64,000 nucleotides of DNA from Alloboseaceae bacterium BT-24-1 (GCA_025846845.1 JAOYTL010000017.1:62001-126000), one strand, 5' to 3'; positions 35,038 through 46,313 are shown, counted from the first letter of the stretch. The notes: generated by a model from the letters alone, not told the origin. Numbers and translations: made by a program.

Positions 35038-36570
35038 ATGCTGATGGACGCCGCCGGCTATCGCGAATCCCTGCGGGCCTATTCTCCGCGCCTTTTCGTC
35101 AACGGCTGCCGGATCGAGAATGTCGCCGACGAGCCGATGCTGCTGCCGGGCATCAACGGTATCGGCGTCGGCTACGACCTTGCCCATGATCCGGCTCATG
35201 CCCCGATCATGACGGCGGTCGACGCCGGTTCGGGCAGGACCGTCAACCGGATGCTCCATCTCAACCAGAGCTCCAGCGACCTCCTCGCCAAGCTCGAGGC
35301 AGTCCGGCTGATGTGCAAGATCGCCGGCTGCGCCGTGCGCTATCTGACCCACGACGCCTTCAACGGGCTGGGCCAGGCGACGGTCCGGGCCGACGCAAAC
35401 CACGGCACCGACTACGCCCAGCGCTTCCAGGCCTATCTGCACGAGGTTCAGGAGCGCGACCTCACCCTCGGCATCGCCATGACCGACGCAAAGGGCGACC
35501 GCTCGCTGCGGCCCGGCGCACAGGCCAATCGCGATTCCTATGTTCATATCAAGGAGCGCCGGCCCGACGGCATCGTCATCCGCGGCACCAAGGCGATCGT
35601 CACCGGCGCGCCTTACGTCCACGAATTCCTGGTGATGCCCTGCCGAACCCACGCCAAAGGCGACGAGGATTTCGCGGTCTGCTGCGCCGTGCCCTGCGAT
35701 GCAGCGGGCATCACCATCGTCGCGCGCCCGGCCGGGCGGCCGGGCGATCCGGCCGCGAAATTCTCGGCGAAATACGGCCAGTCGACCGGCGCAGTGATGT
35801 TCGACGACGTCTTCGTGCCCTGGGAACGGGTCTTCATGGCCGGCGAAATCGAGGAAGCGGGCTATCTCACCACCAGCTACGCCACCCATCACCGCCATAG
35901 CTGCATCGCCGCCCGGGCCGGCTTCGGCGACCTCCTGATCGGTGCCGGCGCGCTGATGACCCAGGCCAATGGGCTCGATGCCGACCGGCATTCCCATATC
36001 CGCGAGCAACTGGTCGAATTGATCACCATCACCGAGAGCTTCTTCGCCTGCGGTGTCGCGGCTTCGGTCTATTGCAGCAAGGACGCCTCGGACGTGGCGA
36101 TGCCGGACGCAGTTTTCGCCAATATCGGCAAGCTGCTGCTCGCTACCAAGATCTACGACATGCACAGGATCGCTCACTACGTCTCGGGAGGATTGATCGT
36201 GGCGCTGCCCGGCCCGGACGAGGACCACAACCCAGAGACCTCGGCCTCGCTTGCGGCCGTGCTGACCGGGCGGCCCGACATCCCCTATGAGCAGCGCGCC
36301 GAGGTCGCCCGCTTCATCGAGGACCTCACCGTCTCGAAGGAGGCCGGCTGGTATTCGGTGATCTCGCTGCATGGCGGCGGCTCGCCCGAGGCGATGAAGC
36401 GCGAGATCTGGCGCAACTACCCTGTGATGGAGAAGGTCGCGCTGGTCGAGAGCCTGCTCGATCGCGGCGTGCTCGCCGATGGCTCGCGCGCTTCGAAGCA
36501 GCCGGGTCGCTGCTGCGTCACCGGCTGCGAGGTGCCCGAGCGCATGACGACACCGGAGGCGGCGGAATGA
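35038..36570 (+). CDS. 4-hydroxyphenylacetate 3-hydroxylase / 4-hydroxybutyryl-CoA dehydratase family protein
   Basis: The 510-residue flavoprotein aligns from its first residues with AbfD-type 4-hydroxybutyryl-CoA dehydratase (M-L-M-x-A-x-x-Y-x-E-S-L-R, then D-A-F-N, M-T-D-x-K-G-D-R and V-F-D-x-V-F-x-P). From remembered AbfD sequence, its four iron-sulfur ligands map as C98 (kept), Y102 (cysteine lost), H285 (kept) and A292 (cysteine lost). It therefore probably lacks the 4Fe-4S cluster and acts as a flavin monooxygenase or another dehydratase. The C-terminus carries an extra R-C-C-V-T-G-C segment. GGGAGGAGG precedes the ATG, and the stop overlaps the AidB-like gene by ATGA. Confidence 0.8.
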   Translation: MLMDAAGYRESLRAYSPRLFVNGCRIENVADEPMLLPGINGIGVGYDLAHDPAHAPIMTAVDAGSGRTVNRMLHLNQSSSDLLAKLEAVRLMCKIAGCAVRYLTHDAFNGLGQATVRADANHGTDYAQRFQAYLHEVQERDLTLGIAMTDAKGDRSLRPGAQANRDSYVHIKERRPDGIVIRGTKAIVTGAPYVHEFLVMPCRTHAKGDEDFAVCCAVPCDAAGITIVARPAGRPGDPAAKFSAKYGQSTGAVMFDDVFVPWERVFMAGEIEEAGYLTTSYATHHRHSCIAARAGFGDLLIGAGALMTQANGLDADRHSHIREQLVELITITESFFACGVAASVYCSKDASDVAMPDAVFANIGKLLLATKIYDMHRIAHYVSGGLIVALPGPDEDHNPETSASLAAVLTGRPDIPYEQRAEVARFIEDLTVSKEAGWYSVISLHGGGSPEAMKREIWRNYPVMEKVALVESLLDRGVLADGSRASKQPGRCCVTGCEVPERMTTPEAAE

Positions 36571-38216
36571 ACCTCCACGCGAGCGCGACCCATCAGGTCC
36601 TCAACCAGGCCCGGCCCGCCACCGGCTGGAACGCCTTCTCCGGCGACGCGGTGCTGCAGGGCATCGTCGCGCGCGGCGCGCCATGGGTCGCGAGTAAGGC
36701 GGCGGCACTGGGCGCCCATGCCGGCGATGCCGAGGTGCAGGAGCTCGCCCGCCTCGCCAATCGCCATGGGCCGGAGCTGCGGAGCCATGACCGCTACGGC
36801 AACCGCACCGATTGGATCGAGTTCCACCCGGCCTGGCACGAATTGATGGGCCTCGCTTTCGCCCATGAGGTGCCGTCGCTCGCCTGGACCACGAGCGAGC
36901 CGAACGGCCATCTCGCTCGCGCCGTGCTGTCCTATCTCTGGAACCAGATCGAGCACGGGACGGGGTGCCCGACCGGCATGACCTATGCCGCCTTTCCCGG
37001 CCTCGCCCAGCCGGAATTCGCAATCTGGCGGCAGAAGATCACCTCGGGGCGCTACGACAAGCGTCCCTTGCCAGTCACGCAGAAGACCGGCGCCAGCATC
37101 GGCTATGCGATGACCGAGAAGCAGGGCGGCTCCGATTTGCGCCAGACCCAGACCACGGCTCGCTTCCTCGAGGACACGCCGGAGGGCCGGGTCTATCTGA
37201 TCAGCGGGCACAAATGGTTCTTCTCGGTGCCGCAATCGGACGGGTTCTTTACCCTGGCGCAGACGCAAAGCGGCATCTCCTGCCTGTTCTGTCCCGGCTT
37301 CCTGCCCGATGGCAGCCGTAATCGCCTGCAGATCCAGCGCCTCAAGGACAAGGCCGGCAATCGTTCGAATGCCTCCTCGGAGGTCGAGTTCCGCGAGTGC
37401 CTGGGATGGCTCGTCGGTGAGGAGGGCGCCGGGATCAAGGAAATCCTCAGCCACGCCCATCTGACGCGGCTCGATTTCGCCGTCGGCTCAGCCGGACTGA
37501 TGCGCCAGGCGCTGACGCTGGCGCTCAACCACACCCAGTCGCGCAAGGGCTTCGGCTCCTCGCTCGCCGAGCAGCCGATGATGACCAACATCCTCGCCGA
37601 TCTCGCTATCGACTCAGAGGCTTCGACGCTGATGGCCTTCCGCGTCGCCGCCGCGACCGATGCGATGGAGACCTCCGAAGAGGAGCGTCATCTCGCCCGC
37701 GTCACCACCCCGCTGGCGAAATTCTGGAACTGCAAGCGCGCCGCCGCCTTCGTGGTCGAAGCCCTTGAGTGCCATGGTGGCAACGGCTTCATCGAGGAGA
37801 ACCCGATGGCGCGGCTCTATCGCGAGGCGCCGCTCAACGCGATCTGGGAGGGCACCTCGAACATGATGTGCATGGACGTGCTGCGCGCCTTCAACCGCGA
37901 GCCTCGCACCAAGGAAGCCTTCATGAACGAGGTCGCTCAGGCGCGCGGCGCCAACCGCGCCCTCGATCGCTGGCTCGACCAGCTCGGCGACGAGGCAGCC
38001 AAACCCCGCAACGATGACGGCCATGGCCGCCGGCTCGCCAATCTGATGGCTTATGCGCTGCAGGCCTCGGAACTGAAGAAACATGCCGACGAGGCGTTGT
38101 TCGAGACCTTCTGCCGCTCGCGGCTCGATGCCGACTGGGGCTATGTCTTCGGCACGCTCGACCCTTCGCCTGAGCTGGCGGGAATCGTGCGGCGCGCGAC
38201 AGTGGCGCATGGCTAG
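36567..38216 (+). CDS. AidB-like acyl-CoA dehydrogenase family protein
   Basis: The 549-residue FAD protein has AidB hallmarks: M-T-E-K-Q-G-G-S-D-L-R, W-F-F-S-V-P-Q-S-D near residue 215, R-K-x-F-G in the FAD region and W-E-G-T-S-N-M-M-C-M-D-V-L near the C-terminus, and similar length to E. coli AidB (541). AidB is linked to alkylation-damage response, but many family members are ordinary acyl-CoA dehydrogenases. The ATGA overlap with the preceding flavoprotein gene implies a joint pathway, perhaps on a CoA-bound or aromatic substrate. Confidence 0.85.
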   Translation: MNLHASATHQVLNQARPATGWNAFSGDAVLQGIVARGAPWVASKAAALGAHAGDAEVQELARLANRHGPELRSHDRYGNRTDWIEFHPAWHELMGLAFAHEVPSLAWTTSEPNGHLARAVLSYLWNQIEHGTGCPTGMTYAAFPGLAQPEFAIWRQKITSGRYDKRPLPVTQKTGASIGYAMTEKQGGSDLRQTQTTARFLEDTPEGRVYLISGHKWFFSVPQSDGFFTLAQTQSGISCLFCPGFLPDGSRNRLQIQRLKDKAGNRSNASSEVEFRECLGWLVGEEGAGIKEILSHAHLTRLDFAVGSAGLMRQALTLALNHTQSRKGFGSSLAEQPMMTNILADLAIDSEASTLMAFRVAAATDAMETSEEERHLARVTTPLAKFWNCKRAAAFVVEALECHGGNGFIEENPMARLYREAPLNAIWEGTSNMMCMDVLRAFNREPRTKEAFMNEVAQARGANRALDRWLDQLGDEAAKPRNDDGHGRRLANLMAYALQASELKKHADEALFETFCRSRLDADWGYVFGTLDPSPELAGIVRRATVAHG

Positions 38217-38252
38217 GCGAGGTGCATGACCGTTGAAACGGGCGCGCGCCAT

Positions 38253-38395
38253 CCCCTCTCCCCCTGCGGGAGAGGGTCAGGGTGAGGGGTCGCGCGACAC
38301 TGATCGTCCATACCTCTCATCTGCCAACGCTTCAGACCAGCGCGACCCCTCATCCGGCCCTGCGGGCCACCTTCTCCCGCAAGGGGAGAAGGGAA
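38253..38395. repeat. Pair of inverted palindromic intergenic repeats
   Basis: Two copies of a C-rich dyad element face each other. The left copy (about 38253-38296) contains CTCTCCCCCTGCGGGAGAG followed by GGTCAGGGTGAGGGGT. The right copy (about 38340-38395) contains its inverted counterpart with TTCTCCC-GCAA-GGGGAGAA. Such CTCTCCC/GGGAGAG elements are widespread between proteobacterial genes. Together they fill most of the 286-bp gap between the convergent AidB-like and DUF899 genes and may act as a bidirectional terminator. Confidence 0.75.
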
Positions 38396-38502
38396 GAAGC
38401 GGCGGCCGATCGGTTCTTCAGAAAACACGCGCCCCAAGCCCATTCCCTCGCGGGAATGGGCATCCCACCAACCCTATGCGCGTGGTCTGGCTCGCTGCGC
38501 TT

Positions 38503-39237
38503 TTAGGCGGCGCAGCAGGCATGGGCTTTCGGTTGGTCCTCATACTCGTCATGACGCTTGATGAAGCTCAGCGTCGAACTCTCGTTGCGGCCCTTCGGCG
38601 CCCGGTCGAGGATCATCAGCGTACCCAGCATCTCCTCGCCGCCACGGGCATAGGACGAGTAGGTATGGAAGACCTCGCCGGCCTCATTGCGGATGAAGGC
38701 GCTCGTGCCCGGAAGTTCGTCATGGGCCTGTTCGGCCGGCGTCTGCGTGAAATTGTAGAGCACCGGGCCGTTGGCGAGCTCGTCTTTGGTGAAGGAGACG
38801 TGGAAGTCGAAGTTGAAATCGCTGCCGAAGGACGAGACCCATGGGAAGCTCCAGCCCATGCGTGTCTTGTAGGCCTCGATCTTGGCGAGCGGCGCGCGCG
38901 AGACGGTCACCAGCGTGACGTCGTGATTGTTGAGATGCGCCAGCGTGCCGTCGAAATGGTCGGCCATGAAGGAGCAGCCCGGGCAGCCCGCCTCCCAGTC
39001 CGGCCCGAACATGAAATGGTAGATCACCAGCTGGCTGCGGCCGTCGAACAGCTCGGCGAGCGTCTTCTTGCCCGCAGGCGTATCGAAAATGTAGTCCTTG
39101 TCGACCTTGACCCAGGGCAGAGCGAGGCGCGCGGCATTGATCTCGTCCCGCAGACGGGTGAACTCTTTTTCGCGGCTGAGCAGGGCCTTGCGCGCCTCAA
39201 GCCATTCGGATCGGGGAACCACATGATGCTCCATCAT
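38503..39237 (-). CDS. DUF899 (thioredoxin-like) family protein
   Basis: The 244-residue protein of the DUF899 family has the thioredoxin-like core with W-E-A-G-C-P-G-C-S-F-M-A-D-H (a C-x-x-C pair), V-T-L-V-T-V-S-R-A-P-L and Y-x-x-R-M-G-W-S-F-P-W-V-S-S. The exact reaction is unknown; members are predicted disulfide or peroxide-related oxidoreductases. Two adjacent ATGs exist; the second (39234) is better spaced from the GGAG site. It is divergent from a MarR gene with a perfect palindrome between them, so it is probably under that regulator. Confidence 0.82.
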   Translation of the reverse strand: MMEHHVVPRSEWLEARKALLSREKEFTRLRDEINAARLALPWVKVDKDYIFDTPAGKKTLAELFDGRSQLVIYHFMFGPDWEAGCPGCSFMADHFDGTLAHLNNHDVTLVTVSRAPLAKIEAYKTRMGWSFPWVSSFGSDFNFDFHVSFTKDELANGPVLYNFTQTPAEQAHDELPGTSAFIRNEAGEVFHTYSSYARGGEEMLGTLMILDRAPKGRNESSTLSFIKRHDEYEDQPKAHACCAA

Positions 39238-39279
39238 CGTCTCCTTGCAGACCCCAGCCCTTCAGCATAATCTTGTTGC

Positions 39280-39291
39280 GTTGATATCAAC
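39280..39291. promoter_or_regulatory. Candidate MarR operator
   Basis: A perfect 12-bp palindrome GTTGATATCAAC lies 11 bp before the MarR start and 42 bp before the DUF899 start. The TTGATATCAA core is of the type bound by MarR-family dimers. Confidence 0.6.
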
Positions 39292-39302
39292 ATATCTGAA
39301 CG

Positions 39303-39770
39303 ATGTCAAAATCACCGGAAGCACCACTGGAATCCCTCGTCCCCTTCGCCACGACGCTGCATGTGCGCGACCATTGCCTGTGCCTGCATGTCCAGCGCGC
39401 TGCGCGGGCGCTGGCGCGATTGTTCGACGAGGCCTTGCGCCCGTTCGATCTCACCAATCAGCAATTCTCTCTCCTGATGTCGCTGAACCGCCCGGAGCCG
39501 CCGCCGATCGGCCCGGTCGCGAACCTGCTCGGCATGGACCGCACCACCCTGACCGCGGCGCTGAAGCCGCTCGAACGCCGCGGCCTCGTCGTCGTGGCCG
39601 CGGGTGAGAAAGACCGCCGCAGCCGGCTCCTGGCAATTACACCGGAGGGAATTGCCCTGCTCGCCCGCGCCCTGCCGATCTGGCAGCGCACGCATGACGC
39701 GGTCGATGTCCAACTCGCCGACGTCGTCGAGCCGGCCAGGCTCAGGCAGGCGCTGCTCGCCGTGTCATAG
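39303..39770 (+). CDS. MarR-family transcriptional regulator
   Basis: The 155-residue regulator shows the winged-helix segment L-L-G-M-D-R-T-T-L-T-A-A-L-K-P-L-E-R-R-G-L-V with the wing E-K-D-R-R-S-R-L-L-A-I-T. Cysteines near the N-terminus (D-H-C-L-C-L-H) could sense thiol stress, which would fit its divergent partner, the thioredoxin-like DUF899 gene, though this is inference. It is followed 69 bp later by a VOC-family gene. Confidence 0.85.
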   Translation: MSKSPEAPLESLVPFATTLHVRDHCLCLHVQRAARALARLFDEALRPFDLTNQQFSLLMSLNRPEPPPIGPVANLLGMDRTTLTAALKPLERRGLVVVAAGEKDRRSRLLAITPEGIALLARALPIWQRTHDAVDVQLADVVEPARLRQALLAVS

Positions 39771-39839
39771 CCGCGCCACATCGCCCCGGCCCATTGGCCA
39801 TTGCATCCACCAAGACGGTGCCGACCCAAGGAGCACGAA

Positions 39840-40244
39840 ATGCCCCAGATGATCTTCGTCAACCTGCCGGTGAAGGACCTGCCGAAATCGATCGCCTTCT
39901 TCGAGGCGCTCGGCTTCTCCTTCAACCCGCAATTCACCGACGAGACCGCCGCCTGCATGGTGATCAGCGAGACGATCTTCGCCATGCTGCTGACCCATGA
40001 GAAATTCGCCGGCTTCTCGCCCAAGCCGATCGCCGACACCAGCCAGTCGCTGGAGGTCCTCACCGCGCTCTCGCGTGAGAGCCGCGAGGCTGTCGATGCG
40101 ATCGTCAAGGCGGCGCTCGCCGTCGGTGGCACGACCTATAGCGAGCCGAAGGATTACGGCTTCATGTACGCCCACGGCTTCCAGGACCTCGACGGCCATG
40201 TCTGGGAAGTGATGTGGATGGACGAGGCCGCCACCCAGCAATAG
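39840..40244 (+). CDS. VOC-family (glyoxalase/bleomycin-resistance-like) protein
   Basis: The 134-residue protein has two beta-alpha-beta-beta-beta modules: M-I-F-V-N-L-P-V-K-D-L-P-K-S-I-A-F-F at the start and D-L-D-G-H-V-W-E-V-M-W-M near the end. It belongs to the lactoylglutathione lyase-like subgroup that acts as metal-dependent lyases, dioxygenases or binding proteins. The ATG at 39840 follows AAGGAG. It is probably transcribed with the MarR gene. Confidence 0.85.
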   Translation: MPQMIFVNLPVKDLPKSIAFFEALGFSFNPQFTDETAACMVISETIFAMLLTHEKFAGFSPKPIADTSQSLEVLTALSRESREAVDAIVKAALAVGGTTYSEPKDYGFMYAHGFQDLDGHVWEVMWMDEAATQQ

Positions 40245-40271
40245 CGGGCGAGTGGGACCTAGGAAAATTCG

Positions 40272-40300
40272 GGGGCGCGGCATTGCTGCCGCGCCCCTTT
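40272..40300. terminator. Bidirectional terminator between VOC and glpV
   Basis: Arms GGGGCGCGGCA (40272-40282) and TGCCGCGCCCC (40287-40297) with a TTGC loop form an 11-bp stem. TTT follows on the + strand, and on the minus strand the stem is followed by GAATTTTCC. It separates the convergent VOC gene and glycerol operon. Confidence 0.75.
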
Positions 40301-40327
40301 CGCGCATCCGAGCCGGGAGGAGGGGGC

Positions 40328-42085
<1,758 letters not shown>

Positions 42086-42160
42086 CGTTGTCCTCCGATG
42101 TTTCCCTTGGGTGCCGCCCCTTCTCCGGGGTCGGTCGTTTCTTGTTGTTGGGCCGGCTCT

Positions 42161-42438
42161 TCAGACGAAGCGGAACACCGCTGCGGCATAGAGGAGCGCG
42201 AGGCCGGAAGCCCACCACAGCGGCTGGCCAATGACGCCGAGCCAGGCGAGGTGAATGAAGGCGCTGCCGAGCAGCGAGATGAAGAGCCGGTCGCCGCGCG
42301 TGGTGGCGATGCCAAGCACGCCGACGCGCTCGGTCTCGGGGCGGAAGACCGCGAGCAGCGTCAGGATCAGGAGCAGGCTGGCGATCCCGGCGAAGAAGAG
42401 GCCGGTCTGCCAGGTCCAGGCCATCCAGTTAAGTTCCA

Positions 42439-42439
<1 letters not shown>
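42161..42439 (-). CDS. glpU: Small membrane protein of glycerol transporter (DUF2160 family)
   Basis: The 92-residue protein has about three transmembrane helices (W-Q-T-G-L-F-F-A-G-I-A-S-L-L-L near the N-terminus, then two in the second half) and R-G-D-R-L-F-I-S-L-L-G-S-A-F, the DUF2160 pattern found between the permease and binding-protein genes of rhizobial glycerol operons. Its start overlaps the glpQ stop by one base (TGATG). Its role in transport is not known. Confidence 0.82.
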
Positions 42440-43235
<796 letters not shown>

Positions 43236-43236
<1 letters not shown>

Positions 43237-44135
43237 CAGGCCCTCCCCGCGTCAACGTCGGCCCGTGCATCGGCGGCGGTCATCACCGTGTAGAACACCC
43301 AGCAGACGGCGAGGATGATCAGGTTGTAGACGATCGAGAGCGCCGCGGCCTTGCCGAGGTCGAACTGCCCCAGCGCGAGCTTGACCAGCTCGATCGACAG
43401 GAAGGTCGTCGAATTGCCGGGGCCGCCGCCGGTGACGACGAAAGGCTCGGTGTAGATCATGAACGAGTCCATGAAGCGCAGCAGCACGGCGATCAAAAGC
43501 ACACGGCTCATCTTCGGCAGCTGGATGGTGCGGAACACGGCCCAGCGCGAGGCGCCGTCGATGCGCGCCGCCTGGTAATAGGCGTCCGGGATCGATTTCA
43601 GGCCGGCATAGCAGAGCAGCGCCACCAGCGAGGTCCAGTGCCAGACATCCATCACGACGATGGTGATCCAGGCGGCGACCGGGTCGGAGACGTAGTTGTA
43701 GCGGATGCCGAGCCCGTTGATCGCGGCCCCGAACAGGCCGATGTCGCCGCGCGCGAAGATCTGCCAGATCGTGCCGACAACGTTCCACGGGATCAGCAGC
43801 GGCAGCGCCATCAAGACCAGCGTCGCCGAGACCTGCCAGCCCTGGCGCGGCATCGAGAGTGCGACCAGGATGCCGAGCGGAATCTCGATGGCGAGGATGA
43901 TCCCCGAGAAGGCGAGGTTGCGCCAGAGCGAGTCGTAGAAGCGCGAGCCGAGATCGCTCTTGGGATCGAGCAGCTCGGCGAACCAGCCGACACCGTTCCA
44001 GAAGAACTGGTTGTTGCCGAAGGAATCCTGGACGGAATAGTTCACCACCGTCATCAGCGGGATCACCGCCGAGAAGGCGACGATCAGCAGCACCGGCAGG
44101 ACGAGCAGCCAGGCCTTCTGGTTGACCGGCTTCAT
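43236..44135 (-). CDS. glpP: Glycerol ABC transporter permease
   Basis: The 299-residue MalF-type permease has the K-A-W-L-L-V-L-P-V-L-L-I-V-A-F start typical of this group and the EAA loop P-D-A-Y-Y-Q-A-A-R-I-D-G-A-S-R near residue 195. It forms the membrane channel with GlpQ. Its start overlaps the glpT stop by ATGA and its stop overlaps the glpQ start by one base. Confidence 0.87.
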
Positions 44136-45226
44136 GGCTGGCCTCCCGCGAGCGCTTCGCCTTTGACCAGGTGGCCGTCACTGTAGATGTGGATCTGGCC
44201 TGCCTGCAGCGAAAGCGCGGCCTGATCGCCATCGAAGCTGGCGCCCTCCGGCACACTCGCAGCGAGCTTGAGGCCATCGAGCTCGACCCGGGCGATACGG
44301 GCGCGGCCGATATCGTCGATCCGCGCGATCCGAACTGGCAGGCCAGCGCCGCGCGGCGCGAGCGTCGCATATTCCGGCCGGATGCCGAGTTCGATCTTGC
44401 CGGCGAGAGCGGAATAGTGCCGCGCCAGCGCGATCTCCTGTCCGGCGAGGCTCGCTCGGGAGCCTTCGACCTTGCAGGGCAGCACGTTCATGCCGGGCGA
44501 GCCGATGAAATGGCCGACGAAGGTGTGGGCCGGGTGCTGGAACAGCTCTTCCGGCGTGCCGGTCTGCACCACGCCGCCATCATGCATCACCACCACCGTG
44601 TCGGCGAAGGTCAGCGCCTCGGTTTGGTCGTGGGTGACGTAGATCATGGTGAGGTCGAGCTTGCGGTGCAGCTCCTTCAGCATCGAGCGCAATTGCCATT
44701 TCAGATGCGGGTCGATGACGGTCAAAGGCTCGTCGAACAGGATCGCGGCGACGTCGGGCCGGACCAGCCCGCGCCCGAGCGAAATCTTCTGCTTGGCGTC
44801 GGCCCCGAGCCGGCTCGCCTTGCGGTCGAGCGCCGAGGTCAGATCGAGCAGGCCGGCGATCTCGGCGACGCGGGCCTCGATCTCGGCCCGCGCGACGCCA
44901 CGGTTTTTCAACGGGAAGGCGAGGTTCTCGCGCACTGTCATCGTGTCGTAGACGACCGGGAACTGGAAGACCTGGGCGATGTTGCGCGCCTCGGTCGGCA
45001 GCTTCGTCACATCCTTGTCGTCGAACAGGATGCGCCCGCGCGTCGGCACGACGAGGCCGGAGATGATGTTGAGCAGCGTGGTCTTGCCGCAGCCGGACGG
45101 ACCGAGCAGCGCATAGGCGCCGCCCTGGCGCCAGACATGGTCGACCTCGCGCAGGGCATAGTCCTGCGGGCCCTGCGGGTTGGGCTTGTAGGCATGGGCC
45201 AGTTTGTCGAGCGTGATCCTTGCCAT
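44132..45226 (-). CDS. glpT: Glycerol ABC transporter ATPase with degenerate signature motif
   Basis: The 364-residue MalK-like ATPase has Walker A G-P-S-G-C-G-K-T-T (K48), Q-loop Q88, Walker B L-F-D-E-P (E166) and H-loop H199, all intact. The ABC signature is L-G-A-D-A (140-144) in place of L-S-G-G-Q. A C-terminal regulatory OB-like domain follows from about residue 240. It is expected to pair with GlpS, whose defects are complementary. It lies 1 bp after glpS. Confidence 0.87.
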   Translation of the reverse strand: MARITLDKLAHAYKPNPQGPQDYALREVDHVWRQGGAYALLGPSGCGKTTLLNIISGLVVPTRGRILFDDKDVTKLPTEARNIAQVFQFPVVYDTMTVRENLAFPLKNRGVARAEIEARVAEIAGLLDLTSALDRKASRLGADAKQKISLGRGLVRPDVAAILFDEPLTVIDPHLKWQLRSMLKELHRKLDLTMIYVTHDQTEALTFADTVVVMHDGGVVQTGTPEELFQHPAHTFVGHFIGSPGMNVLPCKVEGSRASLAGQEIALARHYSALAGKIELGIRPEYATLAPRGAGLPVRIARIDDIGRARIARVELDGLKLAASVPEGASFDGDQAALSLQAGQIHIYSDGHLVKGEALAGGQP

Positions 45227-45227
45227 G

Positions 45228-46313
45228 TCACGCCGCCTTTGCCGGAGCTGCCGCGGCGAGTGAGCCTGCGGCATCGAATAGGAAGATCCGGGCCGGATCG
45301 AGCCAGGCGGTCACTGCTGTGCCCGGCTCCAGCCGGCGCACGCCAGGCACCAGCGCAATCAGGCGGTGAGTGCCGACATCGAGATGGACGAAGGATTCCG
45401 AGCCGGTGATCTCGGAGACGGAGACGCTCGCCTGCAGCGCGATCGCTGGCGTCGGCAGCGCGTCGAGCGCGAGGTGATGGGCGCGGAAGCCGATCGTGTA
45501 GGCGCCATCAGGCACGCTCGCGAAAGCTCCTGTGGCTGGAATGCTCTGACCTGTCGAAAGCCTGACTTCGCCACCCTGCTTGGTGCTGGCGAGCGTGTTG
45601 AGCGGCGGATCGGAGAAGACCTGCGCGGTCGTAAGGTCGTGCGGCTGACGGTAGACCTGCGCGGTCGGTCCGAATTGAGTAACCTTCCCCTGGAACAGGG
45701 TCGCCGTGTTGCCGCCGAGCAGCAGCGCCTCGCTCGGCTCGGTGGTGGCGTAGACGAAGATCGCGCCGGATTCGGCGAAGATGCGCGGCAGTTCCTCGCG
45801 CAGTTCCTCACGCAATTTATAGTCGAGATTGGCGAGCGGCTCGTCGAGCAGCACCAGTTCGGCCCGCTTGACCAAGGCGCGGGCGATCGCGGTGCGCTGC
45901 TGCTGGCCGCCCGAGAGCTCGAGCGGCTTGCGTTGGAGATAGGGCTCGAGCCGCAGCAGCGCCGCGGCACTCTTCACCCGGGTGTCGATCTCATTCGCGG
46001 GCAAGCGGGCGACGCGTAGCGGCGAGGCGATGTTCTCGTAGACCGACAGCGCGGGGTAGTTGATGAACTGCTGGTATACCATCGCGACATTGCGCTTCTG
46101 CACCGGCAGCCCGGTGACGTCGCGGCCTTCGACCAGGATCTTGCCGCTACTCGGGGCATCGAGCCCGGCCATCAGGCGCATCAGCGAGGTCTTTCCGGCG
46201 AGCGTCGCGCCGAGCAGGACATTGAGCGAGCCCCTTTCCAAGGTCAGCGAGATGTCGGCGAGCAGGGTCTGCGCGCCGCGTGTCAGTCCGATGCTGTCGA
46301 GCGTCAGGCTCAT
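45228..46313 (-). CDS. glpS: Glycerol ABC transporter ATPase with degenerate H-loop
   Basis: The 361-residue ATPase has Walker A G-A-T-L-A-G-K-T (K41), canonical signature L-S-G-G-Q (133-137) and Walker B L-L-D-E-P (E158), but the switch histidine is replaced: the H-loop reads Y-A-T-T-E-P-S-E-A with T191 where GlpT has H199. Together with GlpT it should make a dimer with one intact and one crippled ATP site. The ATG overlaps the glpD stop by 4 nt. Confidence 0.87.
   Translation of the reverse strand: MSLTLDSIGLTRGAQTLLADISLTLERGSLNVLLGATLAGKTSLMRLMAGLDAPSSGKILVEGRDVTGLPVQKRNVAMVYQQFINYPALSVYENIASPLRVARLPANEIDTRVKSAAALLRLEPYLQRKPLELSGGQQQRTAIARALVKRAELVLLDEPLANLDYKLREELREELPRIFAESGAIFVYATTEPSEALLLGGNTATLFQGKVTQFGPTAQVYRQPHDLTTAQVFSDPPLNTLASTKQGGEVRLSTGQSIPATGAFASVPDGAYTIGFRAHHLALDALPTPAIALQASVSVSEITGSESFVHLDVGTHRLIALVPGVRRLEPGTAVTAWLDPARIFLFDAAGSLAAAAPAKAA

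Noticed and set aside
35038..36570. Straight annotation as 4-hydroxybutyryl-CoA dehydratase
   Set aside because: Two of the four iron-sulfur ligands are replaced (Y102 and A292), so dehydratase activity cannot be assumed.
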